Positions 8,349 to 17,179 are shown, numbered from the stretch's first letter. The stretch is DNA of 64,000 nt from Shimwellia blattae DSM 4481 = NBRC 105725 (GCF_000262305.1 NC_017910.1:3968001-4032000); one strand, 5' to 3'. The notes: generated by a model from the sequence alone, not told the origin. Made by a program: numbers and translations.

Positions 8349-8984
8349 ATGATTATGAATCTGACGCCTCCACAACGCCCAAATAATGCATTACAACGTG
8401 TCTGCACTATTCTTAAGCCAGAATCAGAAGAGCTCCGGGTTCCCCCCAGAAAGTACATTACGTGGAAACACAAAGGCCACCAGCAAATTTATTTCTTTCT
8501 GGACGGCCAGTTCTCCATTTTACGGGAGTCAGATAAACTGCTGCTGGTTACCGTCTTTGAGCCCTATATATTTGGCATTGCAGAAATGATTCAGCCTGTG
8601 AACAGCCATATTATGCGTACCGAGTCTGAAGTCACATTATTACGAATAAGTGCGGAGAAAGCCCATCAGCTCATTCAACAGCACCAGTTATGGGAAGATA
8701 TCGCCTCTATTCTGGCTTATAACACGGCCTATCTGGTGTATCGTGACGTCTTAACCTTACAGCAAGGAACGTACAACATTATATGTAACCATCTTCGGGA
8801 CATGATCTTATTGCCGGAGGAGATGCGCTCAAAAATAACCATCCTTAAATATATTCAGGACAGAACACACCTGTCCAGAAGTAGTATATTGAACATCATA
8901 TCCAGCCTGAATAAAAATCATTACATCAGTTACAGGCGCGGAGGATATTTAATATCCGTCAATGACCTGCCTGACCATTTATGA
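8349..8984 (+). CDS. IprA/YaiV-type winged-helix regulator
   Basis: This 211-residue protein has a cyclic-nucleotide-binding-like N-terminal domain (about 30-125) and a C-terminal winged helix (about 160-205, with HLSRSSILNIISSLNK as the likely recognition region). The pattern (YFFLDGQFSILR, PYIFGIAEM, QLWEDI, RSKITILKYIQDRT, plus a GYLISVNDLP end) matches the E. coli YaiV/IprA family, Crp-like regulators linked to hydrogen peroxide resistance. No cAMP-binding phosphate cassette is evident. A second ATG two codons in (8355) is possible. The gene is AT-rich compared with its neighbours, suggesting transfer. It stands alone between two hairpins. Confidence 0.7.
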   Translation: MIMNLTPPQRPNNALQRVCTILKPESEELRVPPRKYITWKHKGHQQIYFFLDGQFSILRESDKLLLVTVFEPYIFGIAEMIQPVNSHIMRTESEVTLLRISAEKAHQLIQQHQLWEDIASILAYNTAYLVYRDVLTLQQGTYNIICNHLRDMILLPEEMRSKITILKYIQDRTHLSRSSILNIISSLNKNHYISYRRGGYLISVNDLPDHL

Positions 8985-9251
8985 GCATCAGCAATGACAG
9001 GTTTCATTGCTGTTCACCTGATGAAAGCAACGCCATAAAAAATAAGTAAATTTTTCATTTACATCACATTGCCGCATTGTGGATACAGCATTTCTGCAAT
9101 GCATGGTGGTGCCATAAAACGCGTATTTAATCATTTTTATTTATATTAGTATTTTTATAGGAAACATACACTTTGACACAATTATAAAACCCATAAATAA
9201 AATGATTCAATGTTATCTTTATCCTGTTTTTTAATTTAAATGGAGCGCCAA
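8985..9251. other. AT-rich intergenic region with a candidate promoter
   Basis: These 267 bases are markedly AT-rich and contain no supported gene. A perfect TTGACA at 9173-9178 lies about 75 bases before the lipoprotein start. The best -10 candidates (9194-9201) are poor matches. An interrupted repeat GCATTG...CAATGC occurs near 9073-9101. The base composition fits xenogeneic DNA of the kind bound by H-NS. Confidence 0.35.
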
Positions 9252-9917
9252 ATGAAGGCCGGTTTTTTCACAAAAATAGTTCTGTGTTCTACGTTTATTG
9301 CTGTCGTGGGTTGTTCATCCAAAGTACCGGATAAAGAAAAATACTCTGGTTTTTTAAGTGATTATTCAAAACTTAAAAAAACGGAAAGCAGCACAGGCAA
9401 GCCAGTATTACGCTGGGTTGATCCAAATTTTAACCCGGATAACTATGACAGCATCGTATATAACTCATTAATTTATTATCCGACCCCAAAACCATCCACT
9501 CAAGTGGGTGAAGATATGCTTAACCAGTTACTGACATATACTGATAATAGCCTGAAAAATGCCCTTGCGAAGCGTAAACCACTGGTAAAAACCCCCGGAC
9601 ACCGGAGTTTAATTTTCAGAGGGGCAATCACAGGCGTCAGCAGCACAAACGAAGGCCTTCAGTTCTATGAAGTATTACCGGTGACGCTACTGGTTGCCGC
9701 CACTCAAATGGCGACAGGACACCGTACCATGGAAACCCATTTATTTGTTGAGGAGGAGCTTATTGATGCATCAACCCATAAACCTGTATTACAGGTCGTC
9801 AGATTAGGTGAAGGGAAAGATATCAGAAATCAGAGCACACCAATGAACTTAGCCAATCTGAAGCCGGTTATTGATAACCTGGGAACGGATGTCACGGCAT
9901 TCAATATTAAGAAATAA
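9252..9917 (+). CDS. DUF3313-type lipoprotein
   Basis: This 221-residue predicted outer-membrane or periplasmic lipoprotein has an N-terminal signal with lipobox VVGC, the modified Cys being about residue 21, followed by Ser-Ser. The mature part resembles the DUF3313 family. ATG 9252 was chosen over ATG 9240 because GGAG at 9242-9245 is correctly placed for 9252 and would lie inside the longer form. Ser at +2 after the Cys predicts outer-membrane sorting. Codon use is AT-rich like that of the preceding regulator. The role is unknown. Confidence 0.7.
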   Translation: MKAGFFTKIVLCSTFIAVVGCSSKVPDKEKYSGFLSDYSKLKKTESSTGKPVLRWVDPNFNPDNYDSIVYNSLIYYPTPKPSTQVGEDMLNQLLTYTDNSLKNALAKRKPLVKTPGHRSLIFRGAITGVSSTNEGLQFYEVLPVTLLVAATQMATGHRTMETHLFVEEELIDASTHKPVLQVVRLGEGKDIRNQSTPMNLANLKPVIDNLGTDVTAFNIKK

Positions 9918-9985
9918 TTTTTAACGCGCTGAAATTCCACGGCCCGAACAAATATCCCGGCGTCATTTCCAGACTGATACCACAA

Positions 9986-10018
9986 AACAAACAGGGCGCC
10001 ACTGGCGCCCTGTTTGTT
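9986..10018. terminator. Bidirectional terminator between the lipoprotein gene and yijD
   Basis: This is a near-perfect 33-base palindrome: 16-base arms around a single central base, with a GC core (CAGGGCGCC) and A/T-rich flanks. It can terminate transcription from both sides and separates the accessory region from the core fabR-yijD operon. Confidence 0.8.
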
Positions 10019-10031
10019 GCCCTGTCCGCAA

Positions 10032-10391
10032 TCAGTCAGAGAGCGTTGCGTTCCGGGCTTTGACCTTAAAGCCAATCCAGAACACCAGCGCAACCGACAG
10101 TACCGACGGCAGGAAGTTAGAGCCGATAGCCGGGTATTCCGCCCGCACCACGGCGCTGTACAACAACACGCCGAGAATAAAGCAGGCAGCGGCCAGGCCG
10201 GGTAACCCCACGGGCATGGTCTGATTCTGATACCGCTGATGCAGGCAGTATACCGCCAGCACCAGGGCAATAATCGGAAACACAGAAAACGGAACAATAG
10301 AGCTGAATAACGCAGCACAGCTACCGTTAATCGATAACCCGGCAATTAATGCCAGTAGCAAGGTGCCGCGTTCCTGAATGGATTGTTTCAT
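10032..10391 (-). CDS. yijD: YijD family inner-membrane protein
   Basis: This 119-residue protein has four predicted membrane helices and matches E. coli YijD along its length (LSINGSCAALFSSIVPF, MPVGLPGLAAACFILGVLLY). Its function is not established. It is transcribed with fabR and overlaps its stop by 4 bases. In E. coli trmA lies beyond it; here the neighbour is the lipoprotein gene, so this is a junction between core and accessory DNA. Confidence 0.92.
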   Translation of the reverse strand: MKQSIQERGTLLLALIAGLSINGSCAALFSSIVPFSVFPIIALVLAVYCLHQRYQNQTMPVGLPGLAAACFILGVLLYSAVVRAEYPAIGSNFLPSVLSVALVFWIGFKVKARNATLSD

Positions 10392-11047
10392 TGCTTATCC
10401 TTTACTACATCTTCAGATTTAACACCCGCCGCGACTTTTTCCTGTTCGCGACGATACCAGTAATACGCCCCTTTAGAAATCATCCGCAGCTGTAGCACAA
10501 GCCGCTCTTCCAGCTGGCGGCGCTGCTCGGTATCGATATCCAGCGCCTCTGCCCCGGCACTGAATACGATGGTCACCATCGCTTCAGCCTGCGCTTCTGT
10601 AAAGCTGCGCGGCATGCGGTTTTCCAGTTCCAGATAATCCGCAAGCTCGGCAATAAAGTGCTGGATCTCCCGGGCGACCGCCGCACGAAACGCGGCAGAC
10701 GTGCCGGAGCGCTCACGCAGCAACAGCCTGAAAGCATTGGGATTATTGCCGATGAATTCCATAAATGTGGAGACAGACGTGCGGATGACACTCCCGCCCC
10801 TGGCGATGCGCTGGCGCGCCTGGCGCATCAGCTGGCGCAGCATCAGGCCGCTCTCATCCACCATGGTCAGCCCCAGCTCATCAACATCACGGAAATGGCG
10901 ATAAAAAGATGTCGGAGCAATTCCGGCCTCTCTGGCCACCTCACGTAAACTCAGGCTGGCAAAACTGCGCTCCGCACTGAGCTGGCTAAATGCCGCTTCA
11001 ATTAGGGAACGTCGTGTTTTTTCTTTTTGTTGCGCTCTGACACCCAT
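10388..11047 (-). CDS. fabR: Unsaturated fatty acid biosynthesis repressor FabR
   Basis: This 219-residue TetR-family repressor senses the balance of unsaturated to saturated acyl-CoA/ACP and represses fabB and fabA. The N-terminal helix-turn-helix (about 10-55, VAREAGIAPTSFYRHF) is essentially identical to the E. coli protein. The start at 11047 (MGVRAQQKEK) gives the family's N-terminus; an upstream GTG/ATG extension of 8 codons is not conserved. Its C-terminal tail after YYWYRREQEK is a little longer than in E. coli. It forms an operon with yijD and is divergent from sthA. Confidence 0.95.
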   Translation of the reverse strand: MGVRAQQKEKTRRSLIEAAFSQLSAERSFASLSLREVAREAGIAPTSFYRHFRDVDELGLTMVDESGLMLRQLMRQARQRIARGGSVIRTSVSTFMEFIGNNPNAFRLLLRERSGTSAAFRAAVAREIQHFIAELADYLELENRMPRSFTEAQAEAMVTIVFSAGAEALDIDTEQRRQLEERLVLQLRMISKGAYYWYRREQEKVAAGVKSEDVVKDKQ

Positions 11048-11246
11048 CACTCTGCCTGAATCCCTCCACACCCAATCAGGGCACTATACCAGAGTTTCAC
11101 GCTATCCGGTTTGCAATGGTTTGTGAATGAATGTTTACGAATTATATCGTCCGGATCCCGGTAAAGCGCACAATGATAATTGGGTTATCCGGGCATCGAT
11201 GTTACTATTGTGTTGCTTTTATGTATAAGAACAGGTAAGCCTTACC

Positions 11247-12647
11247 ATGCCACACACCTACGATTATGATGCAATAGTGATTGGTTCCGGTCCCGGGGGC
11301 GAGGGCGCCGCCATGGGGCTCGTTAAACAGGGCCAGCGCGTCGCGGTTATCGAGCGCTATACCAATGTGGGCGGCGGATGTACCCACTGGGGAACGATAC
11401 CTTCCAAAGCTCTCCGCCACGCCGTCAGCCGCATTATTGAATTCAACCAGAACCCGCTTTACAGTGACCACACCCGTCTGCTCCGCTCCTCCTTCGCTGA
11501 TATTCTCAACCACACGGATAGCGTCATTAACCAGCAAACCGCTATGCGCCAGGGTTTTTATGAGCGTAACCGCTGCGAGCTGCTCAGCGGCCATGCCCGG
11601 TTTATTGATGAGCACACCATCGCTCTGGAGTGCGAAGACGGCACCATAGAAAACATCACCAGCGATAAGTTTGTCATCGCCTGTGGCTCCCGCCCTTACC
11701 GGCCGGAAGATGTCGACTTCACCCACCCGCGCATTTACGACAGCGATTCTATTCTCAGCCTGCACCATGAGCCACGCCATGTCATTATCTATGGTGCCGG
11801 GGTGATCGGCTGCGAATATGCGTCTATCTTCCGGGGGATGAACGTAAAAGTTGATTTGATCAACACCCGTGACCGGCTGCTGGCTTTCCTTGATCAGGAG
11901 ATGTCAGACTCCCTGTCCTATCATTTCTGGAACAGTGGCGTGGTCATTCGCCATAACGAAGAATATGAAAAGATAGAAGGCGTGCAGGATGGCGTTATCG
12001 TCCACCTGAAGTCCGGGAAAAAGGTCAAAGCCGACTGTCTGCTGTATGCCAACGGCCGCACCGGCAACACAGACTCCATGGATTTGCACAATGTCGGCCT
12101 TGAGGCTGATGGCCGCGGGTTGCTGAAGGTCAACAGCATGTACCAGACCGCACAGCCCCATATTTATGCTGTCGGGGATGTTATCGGCTACCCGAGCCTG
12201 GCCTCCGCGGCCTATGATCAGGGGCGTATTGCCGCCCAGGCGATGGTCCGTGGCGAGGCGAGCGCCCACCTGATTGAAGACATTCCGACCGGGATTTACA
12301 CCATTCCGGAAATCAGCTCAGTGGGGAAAACCGAGCAGCAGCTCACCGCCATGAAGGTGCCTTATGAAGTGGGACGCGCCCAGTTTAAACACCTGGCCCG
12401 GGCGCAAATCGTCGGCATGAATGTCGGATCGCTGAAGATCCTCTTTCACCGCGAAACGAAAGAGATCCTCGGGATCCACTGTTTCGGGGAGCGTGCCGCC
12501 GAGATAATACACATCGGCCAGGCCATCATGGAACAGAAAGGCGGCGGTAATACGATTGAATACTTCGTTAACACCACCTTTAACTATCCCACTATGGCTG
12601 AAGCCTACCGGGTTGCGGCACTGAACGGGTTAAACCGCCTGTTTTAA
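11247..12647 (+). CDS. sthA: Soluble pyridine nucleotide transhydrogenase
   Basis: This 466-residue FAD flavoprotein, the same length as in E. coli, transfers hydride between NADPH and NAD+ in the cytoplasm. The N-terminal FAD fold is IGSGPGGEGAA. As usual for this family, the redox disulfide of related reductases is replaced (GGGCTHWGTIPSKA, with the second Cys missing). The NAD fold is YGAGVIGCEYA and the second FAD motif is YAVGDVIG. It is divergent from fabR with about 200 bases between. Its last 18 bases overlap the convergent oxyR gene, so there is no room for a terminator between them. Confidence 0.97.
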   Translation: MPHTYDYDAIVIGSGPGGEGAAMGLVKQGQRVAVIERYTNVGGGCTHWGTIPSKALRHAVSRIIEFNQNPLYSDHTRLLRSSFADILNHTDSVINQQTAMRQGFYERNRCELLSGHARFIDEHTIALECEDGTIENITSDKFVIACGSRPYRPEDVDFTHPRIYDSDSILSLHHEPRHVIIYGAGVIGCEYASIFRGMNVKVDLINTRDRLLAFLDQEMSDSLSYHFWNSGVVIRHNEEYEKIEGVQDGVIVHLKSGKKVKADCLLYANGRTGNTDSMDLHNVGLEADGRGLLKVNSMYQTAQPHIYAVGDVIGYPSLASAAYDQGRIAAQAMVRGEASAHLIEDIPTGIYTIPEISSVGKTEQQLTAMKVPYEVGRAQFKHLARAQIVGMNVGSLKILFHRETKEILGIHCFGERAAEIIHIGQAIMEQKGGGNTIEYFVNTTFNYPTMAEAYRVAALNGLNRLF

Positions 12648-13547
12648 TGTACCGTCAAAGTGGCCATCCATCTGGCTGCGGATGGCCTCTGCCAGCTGCT
12701 CATAGCGGCTGCGCAGCGGCGAGCCCGGGCGATAGACCAGCCCGACGGTGCGCCGTGGCTCGGGTTTATTGCACGGCAGATACACCACCCCATCCCGGCG
12801 GCGCTCTGGCGGCACCGCCAGGGCGGGCAGCAGCGTAATACCGCTACCGGCCGCCACCATATTGCGCAGCGTTTCAAGGCTGGTTGCCCGGAAATGGGTG
12901 TCTTCATCAGCCCCGGCTTCAAAGCAAAAACCCATCGCCTGATCCCGCAAACAGTGGCCGTCTTCCAGCATCAGCAGCTTTTCGCCCGCCAGATCGTGCA
13001 TCGGCACTTTGTCGCGGCTGGCCCAGGGGTGATCTTCATAAATCGCCAGCAGCATCGGCTCGTCGAACAGCGGCACCTCAATAAACGCCTCGCTCTCTTT
13101 CACCAGCGCGAGTATTGCACAGTCGAGTTTGCCGCTGTCCAGCTGGGCCAGTAGCTGGTGTGTCTGGGCCTCATGCAGGTACATTTCCAGTTTGGGGAAG
13201 GTCTGGTGCAGCATCGGAATAATATGGGGCAACAGGTACGGCCCAACGGTGGGGATCAGGCCAATATGCAGCGGGCCGGACATGGTTTCCCCCTGCTGGC
13301 TCGCCATCTCCTTGAGGACTTTGACCTCCCTCAATACGGTGCGCGCCTGCTCCACCAGCAGTAAACCTGCCTGGGTAAATAACACTTTACGGCTGGTGCG
13401 TTCCAGCAGCATCACCCCCAGCTCATCTTCCAGCTTACGAATCTGCCCACTCAGGGTAGGCTGGCTCACATGACACGAATCTGCAGCACGCCGGAAATGG
13501 CGATGCTCAGCAAGCGCAACAAGATACTCCAGATCACGAATATTCAT
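12630..13547 (-). CDS. oxyR: Hydrogen peroxide-sensing regulator OxyR
   Basis: This 305-residue LysR-family activator has an N-terminal winged helix (residues 1-60, RRAADSCHVSQPTLSGQI) and a substrate-domain redox switch. The peroxidatic Cys is in the GHCLRDQ motif (C199 in the E. coli numbering), with the resolving Cys in MGFCFEAG (C208). Both are present, so it should form the activating disulfide. It is divergent from oxyS, with an OxyR site in between, and its 3' end overlaps sthA. Confidence 0.97.
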   Translation of the reverse strand: MNIRDLEYLVALAEHRHFRRAADSCHVSQPTLSGQIRKLEDELGVMLLERTSRKVLFTQAGLLLVEQARTVLREVKVLKEMASQQGETMSGPLHIGLIPTVGPYLLPHIIPMLHQTFPKLEMYLHEAQTHQLLAQLDSGKLDCAILALVKESEAFIEVPLFDEPMLLAIYEDHPWASRDKVPMHDLAGEKLLMLEDGHCLRDQAMGFCFEAGADEDTHFRATSLETLRNMVAAGSGITLLPALAVPPERRRDGVVYLPCNKPEPRRTVGLVYRPGSPLRSRYEQLAEAIRSQMDGHFDGTLKQAV

Positions 13548-13568
13548 TAATCATCCTCCACCGCCATG

Positions 13569-13605
13569 ATAGACCATGGCGATAGAAAGCATAGCAACCA
13601 ACGAT
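13569..13605. promoter_or_regulatory. OxyR operator between oxyR and oxyS
   Basis: Four quarter-sites occur at exact 11-base spacing: ATAG (13569), CGAT (13580), ATAG (13591) and CGAT (13602). The OxyR consensus is ATAG-N7-CTAT-N7-ATAG-N7-CTAT. The site lies 22 bases from the oxyR start and upstream of oxyS, as expected for autorepression of oxyR and activation of oxyS. Confidence 0.85.
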
Positions 13606-13640
13606 TATCCCTATCAAGTGCCCCGGGTGATAATCCTTAC

Positions 13641-13747
13641 CACTCACCGGCAACCTGGCACGATATGCCTGGTTACCCTCTCTCCGGTGAACTGAATTAC
13701 TAAAGCCAACGTGAACTTTCGGCGGACTTGATGTCCGCCATTTTTTT
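13641..13747 (+). ncRNA. oxyS: Peroxide-induced small RNA OxyS
   Basis: This is a roughly 105-nt small RNA divergent from oxyR. A block at 13699-13719 (ACTAAAGCCAACGTGAACTT) matches the linker of E. coli OxyS. The terminator hairpin GGCGGAC/GTCCGCC (13721-13739) is followed by seven T. A GATAAT -10 lies at 13629-13634 with a poor -35, as expected for an OxyR-activated promoter. The 5' half has diverged from E. coli, so the 5' end is approximate. OxyS is Hfq-dependent and acts on targets such as fhlA in E. coli. Confidence 0.85.
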
Positions 13748-13760
13748 ATCCGCCACCCAA

Positions 13761-13790
13761 ACAAAAAACCCGGCATACGCCAGGTTTTGT
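13761..13790. terminator. argH terminator
   Basis: A stem with arms 13761-13774 and 13779-13790 (one mismatch, loop ATAC) has a T-run at its minus-strand 3' side (six A at 13763-13768 on the plus strand). It ends the argCBH transcript and could also stop read-through from oxyS. Confidence 0.7.
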
Positions 13791-13804
13791 TGAGTATTGC
13801 CCGG

Positions 13805-15178
13805 TTACGCCAGGCGCTGCTTTGCCTCCGCTATGGCGCTGGCGACCTGAGGGCCACTGACCCCGCCCTTCGCCGCACGCTTCTCAAGGCAGGAAGCCAG
13901 GGACAAAATATCATACACATCCTGCCCAATGACCGGGCTGAAGGCCTGCAATTCACCCAGCGCCAGCGCTTCCAGCGGCTTCGCCTGGCGAATGGCTTCT
14001 ACGACGGCCTCGCCAACGATATGGTGCGCCTCGCGAAACGGTACGCCTTTAGCCACCAGATAATCGGCAAGCTCGGTGGCGTTCGCATAGCCCTGCTGGG
14101 CCGCTTCCTGGCAGCGCGGGCGTTTTACCTGAATACCGTCCAGCACCAGCACCGCCATGTGCAGGCAGTCCGTCCAGGTGTCGAGAGCATCGAACAGCCC
14201 TTCTTTGTCTTCCTGCATATCTTTGTTATAGGCCAGCGGCAGCCCTTTCAGGGTCATCATCATGCCGGTAAGCGCCCCCTGCACCCGGCCGGTTTTACCG
14301 CGGATCAGCTCCAGGGCATCCGGGTTCTTTTTCTGCGGCATCAGTGATGAGCCAGAGGTCACCCGGTCAGACAACTCCACAAAGCCTGCTTCGCCGGAGT
14401 TGAAGAAAATCAGATCTTCGGCAAAGCGGGACAAATGCACCATCCCGATAGCCGCATCGGAGAGCAGCTCCAGCACATGGTCGCGATCGGAAACGCTGTC
14501 CAGGCTGTTACGGGTAGCGCTGGCAAAGCCCAGCCAGCCGGCTAACTGCTCACGGTCAATGTTATAGGCCGTTCCCGCCAGCGCGCCGCACCCCAGTGGG
14601 CTGACATCCAGGCGTTTGAGTGTATCCTGCAGGCGGCTCTCGTCCCGGGCCAGCATCTCCACGTAGGCCATACACCAGTGGGCAAAGGTCACCGGCTGGG
14701 CGCGCTGCAGGTGGGTATAGCCCGGCATCACCGCATCCTGGTTATTTTCCGCCGTTACCACCAGCGCCTGTTGCAACTGGCGGGTGGCCGCCAGCAGCTC
14801 GCTGACCTGCGCTTTACACCACAGCTTCAGATCGGTCGCGACCTGATCATTACGGCTGCGCCCGGTGTGCAGCTTCTTACCCAGCTGGCCGACTTTCTCA
14901 ATCAGTTTTCCTTCCACCCAGCTGTGAATATCTTCCGCGTCGCTTTCCAGAATGGCCTGCGGATGCGCCTGCACCTCTTCCAGCAGCGCGGTCAGTGCCT
15001 GCTCCAGCTGCTGCTGCTCTTGTGCGGTCAGCACACCAACGGTCACCAGCGCTTTGGACCAGGCGACAGAGCCCGTAATATCCTGCTCAGCCAGGCGATA
15101 GTCGAAGCGTAAAGAGTCGTTAAACTGTTTAAACCGCTGATCCGCTGCCTGTGTAAAACGCCCGCCCCAAAGTGCCAT
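13805..15178 (-). CDS. argH: Argininosuccinate lyase
   Basis: This 457-residue enzyme cleaves argininosuccinate to arginine and fumarate, the last step of arginine synthesis. The fumarase/aspartase signature GSSLMPQKKNPD is present, with the catalytic Ser in the flexible loop. Length equals the E. coli protein. It is the last gene of argCBH on the minus strand, 84 bases after argB, and is controlled from the ARG boxes at 17180-17218. Confidence 0.98.
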   Translation of the reverse strand: MALWGGRFTQAADQRFKQFNDSLRFDYRLAEQDITGSVAWSKALVTVGVLTAQEQQQLEQALTALLEEVQAHPQAILESDAEDIHSWVEGKLIEKVGQLGKKLHTGRSRNDQVATDLKLWCKAQVSELLAATRQLQQALVVTAENNQDAVMPGYTHLQRAQPVTFAHWCMAYVEMLARDESRLQDTLKRLDVSPLGCGALAGTAYNIDREQLAGWLGFASATRNSLDSVSDRDHVLELLSDAAIGMVHLSRFAEDLIFFNSGEAGFVELSDRVTSGSSLMPQKKNPDALELIRGKTGRVQGALTGMMMTLKGLPLAYNKDMQEDKEGLFDALDTWTDCLHMAVLVLDGIQVKRPRCQEAAQQGYANATELADYLVAKGVPFREAHHIVGEAVVEAIRQAKPLEALALGELQAFSPVIGQDVYDILSLASCLEKRAAKGGVSGPQVASAIAEAKQRLA

Positions 15179-15262
15179 AATTATGCTCCAGAAAATCCAG
15201 TCATTTCAGAATCACAGGGCACCATGCCCTGCTGTTACTCTTAAAAAATCACGCAATACCGG

Positions 15263-16036
15263 TTACGCCAGAATACGGGTGCCGATGGCGACCCCGTTAA
15301 ACAGCGCCGGTAACTGCTCTGCATGACGCCAGGAGGCAATATCCACCGGGCGGCCCAGCGTGCGGGCCGCATCCAGCGCCGCGTTCACCTTCACAATCAT
15401 GCCGTCGGTAATAATGCCCTGGGCTATCAGTTGTTCCGCTTTTGCGGCGGTCATTTCAGCAATACGCTGGCCCTTGCCGTCGAGGATGCCGCTGACATCC
15501 GACAGCAGAATCAGATCCGCCCCGAGGGTTTCCGCCAGCGCCGTTGCCGCCTGATCCGCATTCACGTTCATCAGCTCGCCACTCTGCGTGACGCCAATTG
15601 AGCTGACCACCGGCAGGTAGCCACTACTCAGCAGCAAATTCAGCAGGTTCGGGTTGCCCGGGGTCGCCTTGCCCACATGGCCTAAGGATTCATCAAGCTG
15701 CGTGACATTCACGCTGCCGCCATCGCCCAGGAACAGGCCCACTGCGTCCAGGTGGTGCTTAACCGCCCAGGCCAGCAGGGTTTTGTTGGCGCTACCGGCC
15801 AGCGCCCCGGTGATAATATCAATCTGATCGGCAGGCGTTACCCGCAGGCCATTTTTTTTCTCTACCGGAAGGGAGAGCTTTTTCATCAGCTCATCCACGA
15901 CACAGCCGCCACCGTGCACAATTACCAGAGGTCGCTGATGGGTCTGACGATACTCAACAAGCGCGCTAAATAACCGCGCCAGCGCTTCTTCGCTATCCAG
16001 CAGTACACCACCAAGTTTGATAATTAACGGGTTCAT
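15263..16036 (-). CDS. argB: Acetylglutamate kinase
   Basis: This 257-residue amino-acid kinase phosphorylates N-acetylglutamate in the second step of arginine synthesis. The ATP-phosphate motif is KLGGVLLD at the N-terminus, and VIVHGGG and NVNADQAA are substrate-site motifs. The start at 16036 (MNPLIIKLGG) was chosen by family alignment; the reading frame continues 17 codons upstream into argC without support. There are 19 bases between argC and argB. Confidence 0.97.
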   Translation of the reverse strand: MNPLIIKLGGVLLDSEEALARLFSALVEYRQTHQRPLVIVHGGGCVVDELMKKLSLPVEKKNGLRVTPADQIDIITGALAGSANKTLLAWAVKHHLDAVGLFLGDGGSVNVTQLDESLGHVGKATPGNPNLLNLLLSSGYLPVVSSIGVTQSGELMNVNADQAATALAETLGADLILLSDVSGILDGKGQRIAEMTAAKAEQLIAQGIITDGMIVKVNAALDAARTLGRPVDIASWRHAEQLPALFNGVAIGTRILA

Positions 16037-16055
16037 CTTTTCACCTTGCGACCGG

Positions 16056-17060
16056 TTAAATAAGTGATTGTGTTTCGGCAAAATCAAACCGAATATTCAT
16101 GCACTGAATGGCCTGCGCCGCAGCGCCTTTCAGTAAGTTATCTTCTGTGGCCACCACGATAAGGTGCGTGTCCTGCACGGCAAACCCGATATCACAAAAC
16201 GGCAGCCCGACCACGTTTTTCAGTGCCGGTACGCCGGTGTCGTACAGCCGCACCAGCGGTTTATCTTCGTAGGCCTGCTGATAGCACGCCGCCACCTGCC
16301 CGTGCGTGACGCCGGGCTTCAGACGGCAGGTAATGGTTTCCAGGATACCGCGCGGGAAGTTACCCAGATGGGGGGTGAACACCACCTCCGCCCCCAGGTG
16401 GCTGGCAATCTCCGGCTGATGCCGGTGAGTAAACAACCCGTAAGGTTGCAGGCTCACTTCACAAAAGCTGTTCCCGAGCGCCGCTTTACGCCCGGCTCCG
16501 CTCACCCCGCTGGTGGCGTTAATCACCGGCCACTGGGTCAGATCCAGCAGCCCTTCTTCAATCAGCGGTTTCAGCGCCAGCTGGGCCGCCGTCGGGTAGC
16601 ACCCCGGCACCGCAATCAGCTGTGCTTCTTTCAGGGCACCGTGTTCCCATTCCGCCAGGCCATATACGGCCTGCTCCAGCCACTGTGGGTGCTGGTGGGT
16701 AAAGCCATAATAGCGGGTATAAAAATCAGGATTATTTACCCGGTAAGCACCGGACAAATCAAAAACAACGCAGCCTGCCGCCAGGAATTGCGGCGCCAGA
16801 TCGTGGCTGACCTCATGGGCCGTTGCCAGAAAAACCACATCAACGTTATGGGCGAATGCGCTGATATCCGCCATCGGCTGCAGGGGAAGGTCAACAATAC
16901 CCTTCAGTTGCGGGTGTAAATCAGAAATCAGTTTTCCTGCATCTGAACTTTGCGCAGAAACCGTCAAAGCGGTTATGTTCATATGGGGGTGGCGGTTGAC
17001 ATAGGTAGCAAGCTCTGCGCCTGTGTAACCGCTGGCACCCACAATCAGCGTATTCAACAT
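16056..17060 (-). CDS. argC: N-acetyl-gamma-glutamyl-phosphate reductase
   Basis: This 334-residue NADPH-dependent enzyme reduces acetylglutamyl phosphate to the semialdehyde. The N-terminal NADP fold is VGASGYTGAEL, and the catalytic Cys is in the AVPGCYPTA signature. The start at 17060 (MLNTLIVGASG) gives the E. coli length; an upstream ATG at 17090 adds 10 unconserved residues. It is the first gene of argCBH and is divergent from argE. Confidence 0.97.
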   Translation of the reverse strand: MLNTLIVGASGYTGAELATYVNRHPHMNITALTVSAQSSDAGKLISDLHPQLKGIVDLPLQPMADISAFAHNVDVVFLATAHEVSHDLAPQFLAAGCVVFDLSGAYRVNNPDFYTRYYGFTHQHPQWLEQAVYGLAEWEHGALKEAQLIAVPGCYPTAAQLALKPLIEEGLLDLTQWPVINATSGVSGAGRKAALGNSFCEVSLQPYGLFTHRHQPEIASHLGAEVVFTPHLGNFPRGILETITCRLKPGVTHGQVAACYQQAYEDKPLVRLYDTGVPALKNVVGLPFCDIGFAVQDTHLIVVATEDNLLKGAAAQAIQCMNIRFDFAETQSLI

Positions 17061-17179
17061 CGGGGCTGTAAACCTTATTTGCGTTGTCATGGTTTGTCAG
17101 GCAATGGCTGCCGCCATACCCACGGTGATGAGCGTGGTGGTTGTACACCCGAAACCGGGGTTTCTTTACGCTCTGCGTT

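Noticed and set aside
16164..16919. Open frame of 251 codons on the plus strand
   Set aside because: It lies antisense within argC, which is complete and conserved.
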